The notes under the pieces are model-generated. The model made no database searches and was not told the origin of the DNA. It was given only the letters and a program-made list of their open reading frames with translations. DNA of 64,000 nt, taken from assembly GCF_002865585.1 (NCBI RefSeq), contig NZ_CP025581.1, positions 3,410,001-3,474,000 on the forward strand, in the 5' to 3' direction. The position numbers and the translations under genes are program-made. Source of the DNA: Nocardioides houyundeii (GTDB lineage Bacteria > Actinomycetota > Actinomycetes > Propionibacteriales > Nocardioidaceae). This document shows positions 19,359 through 27,756 of this stretch, piece by piece. Within the stretch, counting starts at the first letter, position 1; the number at the start of each line of letters is the position of its first letter.

Positions 19359-19364
19359 ACCCTA
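19359..19364 (-). promoter_or_regulatory. -10 element (TAGGGT) of nhaA
   Basis: TAGGGT on the minus strand sits about 98 bases before the nhaA ATG and directly before the structured leader. It matches the hexamer of the divergent gene on the other side. Confidence 0.5.
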
Positions 19365-19399
19365 GCAACGGCCCCGCGACGTACCGGGCGCCACTTGTG

Positions 19400-19405
19400 T
19401 AGGGT
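19400..19405 (+). promoter_or_regulatory. -10 element (TAGGGT) of the Holin-X gene, leaderless layout
   Basis: TAGGGT is followed by six bases and the ATG at 19412 with no ribosome binding site. Confidence 0.6.
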
Positions 19406-19411
19406 CGCTGC

Positions 19412-19813
19412 ATGGCAACCGAACCGGTCAAGGACACAGATCCGACCATCGGCCGACTGGTCACCGATGCGACGCGTGACATCTCCACGCTGATCCACAA
19501 GGAGATCCAGCTCGCCAAGTCCGAGCTGAAGGTCAGCGTGAAGGCCGGGGGCACCGGTCTGGGACTGTTCGCCGGCGCGGGATTCATGGCACTGCTCGCC
19601 GTGATCATGGGCTCGGTGGGCATCGCCTACCTGATCCACTGGAACGGCAGCGGTCTCGACCTGCACTGGGCGTTCCTGATCGTGATGCTGGCGTACCTCC
19701 TGGTCGCCGCGCTGCTCGGGTTCATCGGCTACCGCAAGGTCCGTCAGGTGCGCGCCCCGCAGCGGGCCATCCACCAGGCGCAGGAGACCTCGCACCTGCT
19801 CAAGCGGGGCTGA
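19412..19813 (+). CDS. Actinobacterial Holin-X / phage-holin-superfamily III membrane protein
   Basis: This 133-residue protein has an amphipathic N terminus (LVTDATRDISTLIHKEIQLA) typical of the Act_holin_X family, two membrane helices (about 48-76 and 88-110) and a basic cytoplasmic tail. Despite the name, these are chromosomal envelope proteins found in many actinobacteria, not lysis genes, and no phage genes are near. The role is unknown. The M. tuberculosis gene in the comparable place (Rv3669) is also a membrane protein of unknown role. Confidence 0.78.
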   Translation: MATEPVKDTDPTIGRLVTDATRDISTLIHKEIQLAKSELKVSVKAGGTGLGLFAGAGFMALLAVIMGSVGIAYLIHWNGSGLDLHWAFLIVMLAYLLVAALLGFIGYRKVRQVRAPQRAIHQAQETSHLLKRG

Positions 19814-19836
19814 CCCCAGCGCCGCAGGCGCCGGGG
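19814..19836 (+). terminator. hairpin after the Holin-X gene
   Basis: CCCCAGCGCC and GGCGCCGGGG pair with one mismatch around a GCA loop, right after the stop. There is no T-run. It lies between convergent genes and could serve either strand. Confidence 0.35.
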
Positions 19837-19859
19837 CACGGGGACGGGGCTGCGCGCGC

Positions 19860-21035
19860 TCAGCCGGCGCAGTCGCCGGTGTCCACCGCGCGGCTGACCC
19901 GCTGCCCCACAGCCGCGCTCTCGGCCACCTGCTCGGCGGTCAGCGCGTAGCCGGTCTCCTCGTCGGTGACCGAGGCGGCGAAGACCAGGCCCACCACGCG
20001 GCCCTCGGAGGAGACCACCGGCCCGCCGGAGTTGCCCGGGCGGACCAGCGCGCGCAGCGAGAACACCTCGCGGATCACCGTGCCCTGGCCGTAGATGTCG
20101 GGCGAGCGGAGCCGCTGCTCGGCGCGGATGCGCCCGGACTGTACGTCGTAGGGCCCGTCCAGCGGATAGCCGAGCACCGCGACGGCCTCCTTGGGCTGCG
20201 CGTCCTCGTCGAAGCCGAGCGAGGGCAGCCCCCCGGCGTCCAGGGACAGCACCGCCACGTCCAGGTCGGGGTCGTAGAGCACCACCTTGGCCGGGACCGC
20301 CCCGTCCGCGAGCTGCACCTCTGGCTCGTCCATCCCCGCGACCACGTGGGCGTTCGTCATGACCCGGTCGGGGGCGAACAGGAAACCCGTGCCCTCGACG
20401 CCGCGGCCGCAGTCGTTGGAGCCGGTGATCTTCAGGACGCTGGTCTGCGCCGCCGTCACGTCGGGGTCGGTGAGCATCCGCTCGTCCCCGGGGTCGACCT
20501 CCACGATCCGCTCGGGGGCGAAGGGCTCGAGGTAGCGCGGGAAGAAGGTCGAGCCGACGACGTTGTTGAACGCCTGCAGCACCTGGTCGGCGCGTCCCGG
20601 CAGGCGCTCGTCCACCGCCGCCAGCACCGCCGAGCTGCGCACCAGCGAGGTGATGCCGTTGATCCGGGACCCCGAGATGGCCACCCCGAGCGCCCAGGCG
20701 ACCAGCAGCACCGCGACCGCGCTGAGCGCCGCGCCGCCGAGGGCGTCCACCGCGCGGGCCGGCTGCCAGGTGATGTGGTCCCGGATCCGGGCGCCGACGT
20801 ACTGCAGGAGCGCCTGGCCCAGCGAGGCGGAGACGATGACGATGAACAGGGCCCCCAGCGAGACCAGCAGGGACGGCTCGGCGTCCCCGAGCGCGGTGGG
20901 CGCCAGCCAGACCCCGACCAGCCCGCCGATCAGCAGCCCAGCGGTCGCGAAGGCACCGGTCACGAAGCCCTGCCAGTAGCCGGACAGGGCGTAGATCCCG
21001 GCGACGGCCACGAGCGCCCAGTCGAGCAGGTTCAC
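19860..21035 (-). CDS. MarP-type membrane serine protease (CvpA-trypsin fusion)
   Basis: This 391-residue protein has four N-terminal membrane helices forming a colicin-V/CvpA domain (about 1-150), then a periplasmic trypsin-like protease. The triad is visible: His in TNAHVVAG, Asp in DPDLDVAVL, Ser in RPGNSGGPV. Two cysteines (NDCGRG and the C-terminal GDCAG) could form the regulatory disulphide seen in the M. tuberculosis homologue Rv3671c, which protects cells from acid and oxidative stress. GTG 21035 has GGAG ten bases upstream. It is last in the nth-thioredoxin-Nudix-marP operon. Confidence 0.88.
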   Translation of the reverse strand: MNLLDWALVAVAGIYALSGYWQGFVTGAFATAGLLIGGLVGVWLAPTALGDAEPSLLVSLGALFIVIVSASLGQALLQYVGARIRDHITWQPARAVDALGGAALSAVAVLLVAWALGVAISGSRINGITSLVRSSAVLAAVDERLPGRADQVLQAFNNVVGSTFFPRYLEPFAPERIVEVDPGDERMLTDPDVTAAQTSVLKITGSNDCGRGVEGTGFLFAPDRVMTNAHVVAGMDEPEVQLADGAVPAKVVLYDPDLDVAVLSLDAGGLPSLGFDEDAQPKEAVAVLGYPLDGPYDVQSGRIRAEQRLRSPDIYGQGTVIREVFSLRALVRPGNSGGPVVSSEGRVVGLVFAASVTDEETGYALTAEQVAESAAVGQRVSRAVDTGDCAG

Positions 21036-21042
21036 CGGATGT

Positions 21043-21738
21043 CTACTCCCGCAGCTTGGTGTTGGGCGCGAGGTCCGCGCGCGTGTGCTCACCCTGCAGC
21101 ATGTGGGCGGGCAGATCGCGCACCTCGCCCGGTTCCCGCTCCGTGCCCCAGCCGAGGTAGTCGAAGAGCCGGGAGATGATGCCGGCGGTGAAGCCCCACA
21201 GGATCAGGTCGTGGTCCTCGCCGATCAGGAAGCCCGGGCCCAGCCATCCCGAGGGGTGCCGCACCGTGATCCGGTTGGCCGGGTCCAGCAGCTCGGCGAG
21301 CGCGACGTGGTGGATGGCGTGCACCTCGGCGGGACTGGCACGCACCTCGCCGCGGCGCTGCCAGTAGCCCAGCACCGGGGTGACCGCCATGTTGGTCGGC
21401 GGCAGCCACAGCTCGGGGAGCTCTCCGAAGACCTCGATCTCGTCGGAGACCAGCCCGATCTCCTCCCACGCCTCGCGCAGCGCCGCCTGGAGCACGCTCT
21501 CCCCGGGATCGATGTGGCCGCCGGGGAAGGAGACCTGGCCGGGGTGGGAGCGCATGTGGTGCGCGCGCTCGGTGAGCAGCAGCTCGGGGTCACCGGTCGA
21601 GGACTCCGCGAAGAGCATCAGCACCGCACCCTTGCGGGTCTGGGCGTCCGGCGGAGGGACGAAGCGGGTGAGGTGGTCGGCGGTGATCGTCCGGGCCCCT
21701 TCGGCCACCGGCTGCAGCCACTCGGGGAGCTCGCTCAC
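21043..21738 (-). CDS. CoA pyrophosphatase-type Nudix hydrolase (Rv3672c type)
   Basis: The protein is 231 residues. The Nudix box GHIDPGESVLQAALREAWEE is complete and is preceded by 'LLTERAHHMRSHPGQVSFPGG', the CoA-specific UPF0035 signature. Such enzymes cleave CoA or oxidised CoA to 4'-phosphopantetheine and 3',5'-ADP. It lies between a thioredoxin-like lipoprotein gene (one base of spacing) and marP (seven bases), so it is an operon member. Confidence 0.88.
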   Translation of the reverse strand: MSELPEWLQPVAEGARTITADHLTRFVPPPDAQTRKGAVLMLFAESSTGDPELLLTERAHHMRSHPGQVSFPGGHIDPGESVLQAALREAWEEIGLVSDEIEVFGELPELWLPPTNMAVTPVLGYWQRRGEVRASPAEVHAIHHVALAELLDPANRITVRHPSGWLGPGFLIGEDHDLILWGFTAGIISRLFDYLGWGTEREPGEVRDLPAHMLQGEHTRADLAPNTKLRE

Positions 21739-22260
21739 TCAGACCCCCAGGTGCTTGTGCACCAGGGCCTCGAGCTCGGCGACGTCCTCGATGACGGCGA
21801 ACTCCCAGGCGACGACCTGGCCGTCGGCGTCAACGAAGGCCAGGAAGGGCAGTCCCCGCAGGTGCGGGAAGGGGCCGAGCCGGTCCAGCTCGCCGTCGGG
21901 GTCGCTCAGCAGCGCGTAGGTCACCCCGGTCTGACGCACCAGCGTGCGCGCCTCGTCGACCTGGGGGTCCTGGTAGTCCACCCCGACCACCTCGACCCGA
22001 CCGTCGTAGGCGGCGGCGAACTTCTCCAGCACCGGCATCTCCTGGCGGCACGGGCCGCACCACGATGCCCAGAGATTGACCACCATGGGCCCGCGGAGCG
22101 TGGCCAGGTCGACCGGCTCCCCGCCGGTGAACGAGGCCAGCTCCACCGAGGGCAGCGGCGCGGGCAGCGCGACCGCCCCTGGCTTGGCGTCCGAGTCACC
22201 CCCGCGACATCCGGTGAGCACCACCGCGGCCAGCAGCAGCACCACCAGCGCCCGCCTCAT
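21739..22260 (-). CDS. thioredoxin-like lipoprotein (ResA/TlpA type)
   Basis: This 173-residue protein has a lipoprotein signal ([18 protein letters not shown]; lipobox VLTGC) and a thioredoxin fold with '[20 protein letters not shown]' containing the CxxC pair and the cis-Pro region near 'GLPFLAFVD'. It should act outside the membrane in disulphide reduction or cytochrome c maturation. The ATG at 22260 overlaps the nth stop (ATGA), so it is coupled to the DNA repair gene, as in M. tuberculosis (Rv3673c-Rv3674c). Confidence 0.87.
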   Translation of the reverse strand: MRRALVVLLLAAVVLTGCRGGDSDAKPGAVALPAPLPSVELASFTGGEPVDLATLRGPMVVNLWASWCGPCRQEMPVLEKFAAAYDGRVEVVGVDYQDPQVDEARTLVRQTGVTYALLSDPDGELDRLGPFPHLRGLPFLAFVDADGQVVAWEFAVIEDVAELEALVHKHLGV

Positions 22261-22991
22261 GCCGGACCCTGGGTCTTGACCAGCGCGGCCGCGACCACGG
22301 GGTCGGTGGGCCCCGCGCCGTACGACGGGCACCACTGCGCGACCGGGCACGCGCCGCAAGCCGGCTTCTTGGCGTGGCAGCGCCTACGCCCGTGCCAGAT
22401 GACGTGGTGGCTGAGCATCGTCCAGTCCTTCTTGGGGAACAGCGCGCCGATCTCGTGCTCGACCTTGACCGGATCGGTCTCCTCGGTCCAGCCGAAGCGG
22501 CGCACCAGCCGGCCGAAGTGCGTGTCGACGGTGATCCCGGGGACGCCGAAGGCGTTGCCGAGCACCACGTTGGCCGTCTTGCGCCCCACCCCGGGCAGGG
22601 TCACCAGGTCCTCCAGCCGGCCCGGCACCTGGCCGTCGTACCGCTCGACCAGCGCGGCGCTCAGCTTGAGCAGCGACTCGGTCTTGGCCCGGAAGAACCC
22701 CAGCGGTCCGACGATCTGCTCCAGGCTCTCCCGCGGTGCCGCGGCCATCGCCGCGGGGTCCGGGTACGCCGCGAACAGCCTCGGGCGCACCGCGTTGACC
22801 CGCCGGTCGGTGGTCTGGGCGCTGAGGACGGTGACCACGAGCAGCTGGAACGGGTCGTCGAAGTCCAGCTCGCAGCGCGCGTCGGGATAGGTCTCGGCGA
22901 GCACCCGGTTGATCTTGCGGGCACGGCGCACCAGCGAGGTGTCGGGCGGCGCGGGGACGACCACGCGGCTGGGACGGGGGGCTACAGGCAC
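22257..22991 (-). CDS. nth: endonuclease III
   Basis: This 244-residue DNA glycosylase/AP lyase acts on oxidised pyrimidines. The helix-hairpin-helix is '[18 protein letters not shown]' with catalytic K138. The catalytic Asp is D156 in VDTHFG. The 4Fe-4S site has the right C-x6-C-x2-C-x5-C spacing ([17 protein letters not shown]). The GTG start at 22991 lies six bases after TAGGCT on the minus strand, so the operon seems to begin with a leaderless gene. Confidence 0.95.
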   Translation of the reverse strand: MPVAPRPSRVVVPAPPDTSLVRRARKINRVLAETYPDARCELDFDDPFQLLVVTVLSAQTTDRRVNAVRPRLFAAYPDPAAMAAAPRESLEQIVGPLGFFRAKTESLLKLSAALVERYDGQVPGRLEDLVTLPGVGRKTANVVLGNAFGVPGITVDTHFGRLVRRFGWTEETDPVKVEHEIGALFPKKDWTMLSHHVIWHGRRRCHAKKPACGACPVAQWCPSYGAGPTDPVVAAALVKTQGPA

Positions 22992-22997
22992 CGGGCC

Positions 22998-23003
22998 AGC
23001 CTA
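22998..23003 (-). promoter_or_regulatory. -10 element (TAGGCT) of the nth-marP operon
   Basis: TAGGCT on the minus strand is six bases before the nth GTG, a leaderless layout. It is divergent to crp. Confidence 0.6.
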
Positions 23004-23101
23004 CGGTGGAGCACCCACCGCTCCGCCCAGGGTGCAGGGTGCGGAAGGCGCCGAACTGCCTTGTTTGACCCCGAAATGTCATTGTGAGCAAAGCCACTGG
23101 T

Positions 23102-23107
23102 TAAGAT
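23102..23107 (+). promoter_or_regulatory. -10 element (TAAGAT) of crp, with a CRP half-site nearby
   Basis: TAAGAT precedes a leader of about 45 bases that carries GGAGG four bases before the GTG start. TGTGA at 23083-23087 with a weak partner CCACT six bases on resembles a CRP site. Spacing relative to the -10 is not that of a class I or II activator site, so autoregulation is only suggested. Confidence 0.4.
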
Positions 23108-23155
23108 CAGAGTGTTCCCGTCTGTCTCGGGGGCTTTGCGACGACTGGAGGACAT

Positions 23156-23833
23156 GTGGACACCGACGTGCTTCGGCAGGCACCGCTCTTCAGCGCACTC
23201 GACGACGAGGCCGCCGCCGCCCTGCGCAACTCGATGGCCGAGACGAAGCTGCGACGCGGCGAGGTCCTCTTCCACGAGGGCGACTCCGGCGACCGGCTCT
23301 ACATCGTGACCGACGGCAAGGTGAAGCTCGGCCGCTCGGCCGCCGACGGCCGGGAGAACCTGCTCGCGGTGATGGGACCCGGACAGATGTTCGGCGAGCT
23401 CTCCCTCTTCGACCCGGGCCCGCGCTCGGCCACCGTCACCGCGGTCACCGACGCGGGGTTCGCCTCGCTCTCCCACGACGACCTGCTGCTCTGGCTGGAG
23501 GGCCGCCCGATGGTGGCCCGCAGCCTGCTCTCGCAGCTGGCCGCCCGGCTGCGCAAGTCCAACGACGTGGTCTCCGACCTGGTCTTCTCCGACGTCCCCG
23601 GGCGCGTGGCCAAGGCCCTGCTCGACCTGGCCGAGCGCTTCGGCCGCACCGCCGACGACGGGGTGCACGTGCACCACGACCTCACCCAGGAGGAGCTCGC
23701 CCAGCTGGTCGGCGCCTCGCGGGAGACCGTCAACAAGGCGCTGGCCGACTTCGCCTCGCGCGGCTGGATCCGCCTGGAGCCCCGCTCCGTGGTGATTATG
23801 GACGTCGACCGCCTGGGGCGCCGCGCCCGCTGA
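23156..23833 (+). CDS. crp: Crp/Fnr-family transcriptional regulator
   Basis: This 225-residue protein has an N-terminal cyclic-nucleotide-binding domain (FHEGDSGDRLYIVTDGKVKLG; phosphate-binding cassette 'GELSLFDPGPRSATVTA' with the key Arg) and a C-terminal winged helix ('DLTQEELAQLVGASRETVNKAL' as recognition region). This is the actinobacterial Crp of the Rv3676/GlxR type, a cAMP-responsive global regulator of carbon and energy genes. The acetate genes in this window are plausible targets. GTG 23156 is set by TGGAGG just upstream. Confidence 0.93.
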   Translation: MDTDVLRQAPLFSALDDEAAAALRNSMAETKLRRGEVLFHEGDSGDRLYIVTDGKVKLGRSAADGRENLLAVMGPGQMFGELSLFDPGPRSATVTAVTDAGFASLSHDDLLLWLEGRPMVARSLLSQLAARLRKSNDVVSDLVFSDVPGRVAKALLDLAERFGRTADDGVHVHHDLTQEELAQLVGASRETVNKALADFASRGWIRLEPRSVVIMDVDRLGRRAR

Positions 23834-23853
23834 CGCCACTCTCGGCGCGTGGC

Positions 23854-25362
23854 TCACATGCGCCCGGTGTCCAGGTACCTCTGGTGCCAGCTGAGCGCCT
23901 CGCCCAGCAGGTGCGGGGTGTGGCGCGCGGTGGGCCGCGCGGCGATCGCCCGGTCCAGGTAGTCGGTCAGCCGGTCGGCGTACGACGGGTGCGCGCAGCT
24001 GGCGATCACCCTGCGCGCCCGGTCGTGCGGCGAGAGCCCGCGCAGGTCGGCGAGCCCCCGCTCGGTCACGAGCACGTGCACGTCGTGCTCGGTGTGGTCG
24101 ACGTGACTGGCCATCGGCACGATCGAGGAGATGGCGCCGTTCTTGGCCGTCGAGGGTGAGACGAAGAAGTTCAGGTAGGCGTTGCGGGCGAAGTCGCCGC
24201 TGCCGCCGATCCCGTTCATCACCGCCGAGCCCATCACGTGGGTGGAGTTCACGTGGCCGTAGATGTCGGCCTCGATCATCCCGTTCATCGCGATCACGCC
24301 GAGCCGGCGCACCAGCTCGGGGTGGTTGGAGATCTCCTCGCTGCGCAGCAGGATCCGGCCCTTGTAGCCGTCGATGCCGTCCATGAACCGCTTCACCCCG
24401 GCGCTGGAGAGGCCGAAGGAGGTGGCGGAGGCGAAGCGCAGGGTGCCGCTGTCGAGCAGGTCGAGCATGCCGTCCTGGATCACCTCGGTGAAGGCCACCA
24501 GATCGGTGAACTCGCTGCTCCCGAGCCCCGCGAGCACCGCGTTGGCGACGTTGCCGACCCCGGACTGGATGGGGAGCAGCTCCGGGGGCATCCGCCCGGC
24601 CGCGACCTCGTGGCGCAGGAAGTCCAGCACGTGCCCGGCGATGGCCTCGGAGACCGCGTCGGGGGCGGTGAAGTCGCTGTTGCGGTCCGGCGCCCGGGTC
24701 TCCACGACGGCGACCACCTTGGCGGGGTCCACCCTCAGGTAGGGCTCGCCGATGCGGTCGGTGGGGTCGTCCAGCGGGATCGGCACCCGGTGGGGCGGCA
24801 GCGCGGTCTTGTAGTAGACGTCGTGGAAGCCCTCGAACTCCCGGGGCTGCCAGTGGTTGACCTCGAGGATCACCTTGTCGGCCTGGTCGAGCCAGGTCTT
24901 GTTGTTGCCGACGGAGCTGCTGGGCACCAGCATCCCGCCCGGCAGCACGGCGGTCACCTCCACCACGGCGACGTTGAGGCGGCCGTAGAAGCCGAACCAC
25001 ATGTGCGGGGCGGAGTGGCTCAGGTGCGCGTCGACGTAGTCGACCTCACCGGCGTTGATCAGGGCCCGCAGCGTGGGGTCGGAGTTGTAGGGCATCCGGC
25101 TGGAGATGGCGCGCGCCTCGGCGAGCACGCCGTCGGCATCGGGTGCGGTCGAGGCCCCGGTCCACAGCCCGATCTGGAACTCCTCGCCACGCTGGTGCGC
25201 CGCCACCACCCGCTGGCCCAGCGCGGTCGGCACCTCCTTGGGGTAGCCGGCGCCGGTGAAGCCGCTCATCCCGACGTTGTCGCCCGGCTGGATGTGCTGC
25301 ACCGCGTCCGCCGCGCTCATCACGCGGGACAGCAGCAAGGGGTCGGTGATCCGAGAGTTCAC
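23854..25362 (-). CDS. acetyl-CoA hydrolase/transferase family protein
   Basis: This 502-residue protein is of the Ach1/Cat1 class I CoA-transferase family. The catalytic Glu lies in 'MIEADIYGHVNSTH', and 'GFTGAGYPKEVP' and 'GIGGSGDFARNAYLNFF' are family marks. Such enzymes move CoA between acetate and succinate or related acids, or hydrolyse acetyl-CoA. It starts at GTG 25362 (the codon before is also GTG), eight bases after the stop of the MBL gene, so it ends the five-gene operon that begins at 27694. Convergent with crp. Confidence 0.87.
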   Translation of the reverse strand: MNSRITDPLLLSRVMSAADAVQHIQPGDNVGMSGFTGAGYPKEVPTALGQRVVAAHQRGEEFQIGLWTGASTAPDADGVLAEARAISSRMPYNSDPTLRALINAGEVDYVDAHLSHSAPHMWFGFYGRLNVAVVEVTAVLPGGMLVPSSSVGNNKTWLDQADKVILEVNHWQPREFEGFHDVYYKTALPPHRVPIPLDDPTDRIGEPYLRVDPAKVVAVVETRAPDRNSDFTAPDAVSEAIAGHVLDFLRHEVAAGRMPPELLPIQSGVGNVANAVLAGLGSSEFTDLVAFTEVIQDGMLDLLDSGTLRFASATSFGLSSAGVKRFMDGIDGYKGRILLRSEEISNHPELVRRLGVIAMNGMIEADIYGHVNSTHVMGSAVMNGIGGSGDFARNAYLNFFVSPSTAKNGAISSIVPMASHVDHTEHDVHVLVTERGLADLRGLSPHDRARRVIASCAHPSYADRLTDYLDRAIAARPTARHTPHLLGEALSWHQRYLDTGRM

Positions 25363-25369
25363 CACGCGA

Positions 25370-26224
25370 TCATCCCAGGACCCGGCGCGCCCCGGCGAGG
25401 TGCGCCAGCTGGGCCCGGACCGAGAGCTCCGCGGCACCCCACAGCACCGGGTCGACGTCGGCGTAGACGCGCTCCACGACGGTGTGCGGGGTGAGCGTGG
25501 CTCCGCTGCCCGGCGCGAGGTCCAGCTCGGTCAGGGCGGCCGCGAGGGTGGGCTGGTCGGACAGGTCCAGCACCGCCTGCTCGACCTGGGCCAGCCGCTC
25601 GCGCCGGTGGGCGATGTAGAAGTCCAGAGCGCCCAGCGCGTCCTCGATCACCGGGCCGTGACCGGGCCAGACGGTCTGCGCCTCCCGGGCCTCGGCCAGC
25701 GCGTGCAGCCGGTCCAGGGAGTCCAGGTAGGCGCCGAGCTGACCGTCGGGATGGGCGACCACGGTGGTGCCGCGACCCAGCACGGTGTCGCCGGTGAGGA
25801 TCGCCTGCTCGGCCGGCAGCAGGAAGGAGAGCGAGTCGGCGGTGTGGCCAGGGGTCGCCACCACGTGCACCTCCAGGCCGTCGACCTCCACCACGTCGCC
25901 GTCGCCGAGCCCCTCGCCCCCGAGCTGGTGGGCGGGATCCAGGGCGCGCACCCCGCAGCCCATCCGCTGCGCGAACTCCGCCGCCGCCTCGGAGTGGTCG
26001 AGGTGGTGGTGGGTGAGCAGCACCACCGCGACCTCCTCGGCGTGCGCGGCGACGGAGTCGAGGTGGCTCAGGATCGACGGACCGGGGTCCACCACCACGG
26101 AGCGTCGCGCGCCGGGCTCGCGGAGCACCCAGGTGTTGGTGCCGTCCAGCGTCATCAGGTTCGCGTTGGGCGCGAGCACGCACCGCGCCCGGTCCCCGAA
26201 GGTCCCGCCCCGCCAGGTGGTCAC
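25370..26224 (-). CDS. metallo-beta-lactamase-fold hydrolase (Rv3677c / LACTB2 type)
   Basis: The protein is 284 residues. The zinc ligands are present as THHHLDHS, 'VVATPGHT', 'ILTGDTVLG' and 'VWPGHGPVI'. A C-terminal winged-helix-like segment ('LTPHTVVERVYADVDPVLWG') is typical of the LACTB2-like group, whose members cleave thioesters or RNA. The substrate is not known. The GTG start overlaps the stop of the Nudix gene (GTGA). The M. tuberculosis homologue sits in the same place beside crp. Confidence 0.85.
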   Translation of the reverse strand: MTTWRGGTFGDRARCVLAPNANLMTLDGTNTWVLREPGARRSVVVDPGPSILSHLDSVAAHAEEVAVVLLTHHHLDHSEAAAEFAQRMGCGVRALDPAHQLGGEGLGDGDVVEVDGLEVHVVATPGHTADSLSFLLPAEQAILTGDTVLGRGTTVVAHPDGQLGAYLDSLDRLHALAEAREAQTVWPGHGPVIEDALGALDFYIAHRRERLAQVEQAVLDLSDQPTLAAALTELDLAPGSGATLTPHTVVERVYADVDPVLWGAAELSVRAQLAHLAGARRVLG

Positions 26225-27078
26225 GACCCCTCGCGCTCCCGCAGCAGCTCGACGTACGCCGGAGGCGTGGACAGCAGGTGCCCGTCGGCGTCCTCGACCA
26301 CCTCGGGCATGAACATCTCCACCCTGCGGTCCGCGGCTGCTGCCAGCACCGAGTCGGGGTGCTCGAAGCCGGAGATCTCCAGGCAGGTGAGCCAGGTCGG
26401 CGGCAGCATCCCGATCTCCTGCGCCTCCACCCGGCGTACCGCCTCGGCGGCGGGCACCCAGCGCACCGAGGAGGCCTCGGTGCCCACGTGCCGGGTGACC
26501 TGCCCCTGGGGCATGGCGGCCACGAAGAACCAGGTCCGGTAGCGGCGCGGCTCGAAGATCGGCGTCAGCCAACCCGACCACGCGCCCAGCAGGTCGGTGC
26601 GCAGCACCAGGCCCCGGCGCACCAGGAAGTCGCTGAAGTGCAGCTCCCGCGACTCCAGGGCGACCCGGTCGGCCTCCCAGTCGTCGCCCGAGGTGTCCTC
26701 GACCACGGTGGACGCGGACGGGCCGGCCAGCAGCACCCCGGACTCCTCGAAGGTCTCGCGCACCGCGGCGCAGACCAGGGCGCGGGCCTTGTCCTCGTCG
26801 GTGCCCAGGCGCTCGGCCCACTCGGTGGGCGACGGCCCGGCCCAGGCCACCGCGGGGTCGTCGTCGCGGGGGTCGACCCCGCCGCCGGGGAAGACGCACA
26901 TGCCGCCGGCGAAGGCCATCGACGTCTGCCGGCGCAGGAGGTAGAGGTCGGGCTCGCCCGCTCCGGGACGCATCAGCACTACGGTGGCCGCGTCCCGCGG
27001 CTCGGCCGGCTCGGCGTGACCGTCGGCGAACGCGCGGGCGGCCTCGATCAGGTGGTGGGGCAGTGGCAGCCGTTGCAC
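26221..27078 (-). CDS. Nudix hydrolase
   Basis: The protein is 285 residues from GTG 27078, which has GGAGG seven bases upstream. An alternative GTG at 27084 would overlap the RidA stop but sits too close to that site. The Nudix region begins 'SMAFAGGMCVFPGGGVDP', and its helix 'AAVRETFEESGVLLAG' follows a 20-residue insertion, as in the human NUDT19-like group that hydrolyses CoA derivatives. A CoA-linked substrate would fit the CoA-transferase downstream, but that is inference. Confidence 0.82.
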   Translation of the reverse strand: MQRLPLPHHLIEAARAFADGHAEPAEPRDAATVVLMRPGAGEPDLYLLRRQTSMAFAGGMCVFPGGGVDPRDDDPAVAWAGPSPTEWAERLGTDEDKARALVCAAVRETFEESGVLLAGPSASTVVEDTSGDDWEADRVALESRELHFSDFLVRRGLVLRTDLLGAWSGWLTPIFEPRRYRTWFFVAAMPQGQVTRHVGTEASSVRWVPAAEAVRRVEAQEIGMLPPTWLTCLEISGFEHPDSVLAAAADRRVEMFMPEVVEDADGHLLSTPPAYVELLREREGS

Positions 27079-27080
27079 AC

Positions 27081-27536
27081 TCACACCTCCACGACGAGCT
27101 CGACCTCGACGGGGGCGTCCAGCGGCAGCACGCTCACTCCGACGGCCGAGCGGGCGTGCGCCCCGGCCTCGCCGAAGATCTCGCCGAGCAGCTCCGAGAC
27201 CCCGTTGGCGACCTGAGGCTGGCCGGTGAAGTCGGGGGTGCTCGCCACGAAGCACACCACCTTGACCACCCGTCGGATCGCGGCGAGGTCGTCGATCTGG
27301 GCCTTCACCGCGGCGAGGGCGTTGAGGGCGCACTGACGCGCGCACTCCACCGCCTCCTCCAGGGACACCTCGCCACCGACCTTGCCGGTCAGCATCAGCT
27401 CGCCGCCGCGCATCGGCAGCTGGCCGGAGGTGAACACGTGGTTCCCCGAGCGCACCGCGGGCACGTAGGCCGCCACCGGAGCGGCGACCTCCGGCACGCT
27501 CAGCCCGAGCTCGGCGAGCCTCTCCTCGGGGTGCAT
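27081..27536 (-). CDS. RidA family protein
   Basis: This 151-residue protein has a YjgF/YER057c/UK114 fold: 'AVRSGNHVFTSGQLPMRGG', 'ALNALAAVKAQIDDLAAIRRVVKVVCFV' and 'ARSAVGVSVLPLDAPVEVELVVEV'. The Arg in the last block is the residue that holds the carboxylate of reactive enamines in true RidA. The role is likely deamination of 2-aminoacrylate-type intermediates or a related clean-up reaction. The start codon shares one base with the previous stop (TGATG). Length and place agree with Rv3678c. Confidence 0.87.
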   Translation of the reverse strand: MHPEERLAELGLSVPEVAAPVAAYVPAVRSGNHVFTSGQLPMRGGELMLTGKVGGEVSLEEAVECARQCALNALAAVKAQIDDLAAIRRVVKVVCFVASTPDFTGQPQVANGVSELLGEIFGEAGAHARSAVGVSVLPLDAPVEVELVVEV

Positions 27537-27694
27537 CAGCCCGCCAGCGGCCGCTTGAAGAAGCCGACGTAGTTGTCGGGGGTCTGTCCGGGCATCAGCT
27601 GGATCAGCTCCCACCCGTCGTGACCGAAGTTGTCCAGGATCTGCTTGGCGGCGTGGTTGAGGATCGGTGCCGTGAAGTACTCCCATTTCGTCAT
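27536..27694 (-). CDS. DUF4177 small protein (Rv3678A type)
   Basis: This is a 52-residue protein beginning MTKWEYFTAPILNHA, with the DUF4177 core 'ILDNFGHDGWELIQLMPG' and a basic end 'GFFKRPLAG'. The function is unknown. It is the first gene of the RidA-Nudix-MBL-CoA-transferase operon. TAGGGT lies six bases before its ATG, so it is probably leaderless. Its stop overlaps the ridA start by one base. Confidence 0.87.
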   Translation of the reverse strand: MTKWEYFTAPILNHAAKQILDNFGHDGWELIQLMPGQTPDNYVGFFKRPLAG

Positions 27695-27700
27695 GGGGGG

Positions 27701-27706
27701 ACCCTA
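27701..27706 (-). promoter_or_regulatory. -10 element (TAGGGT) of the DUF4177-RidA operon
   Basis: TAGGGT on the minus strand followed by six C residues and the ATG at 27694. Leaderless layout. Confidence 0.6.
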
Positions 27707-27756
27707 CTCCGGCGCAGATCCTCCCCTGGTCGGACGTCTGCCGGCTCGGCGCGGAC

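Noticed and set aside
19412..19813. Holin annotation as a sign of a prophage
   Set aside because: Act_holin_X proteins are ordinary chromosomal membrane proteins in actinobacteria, and no capsid, tail, integrase or lysin gene is near.
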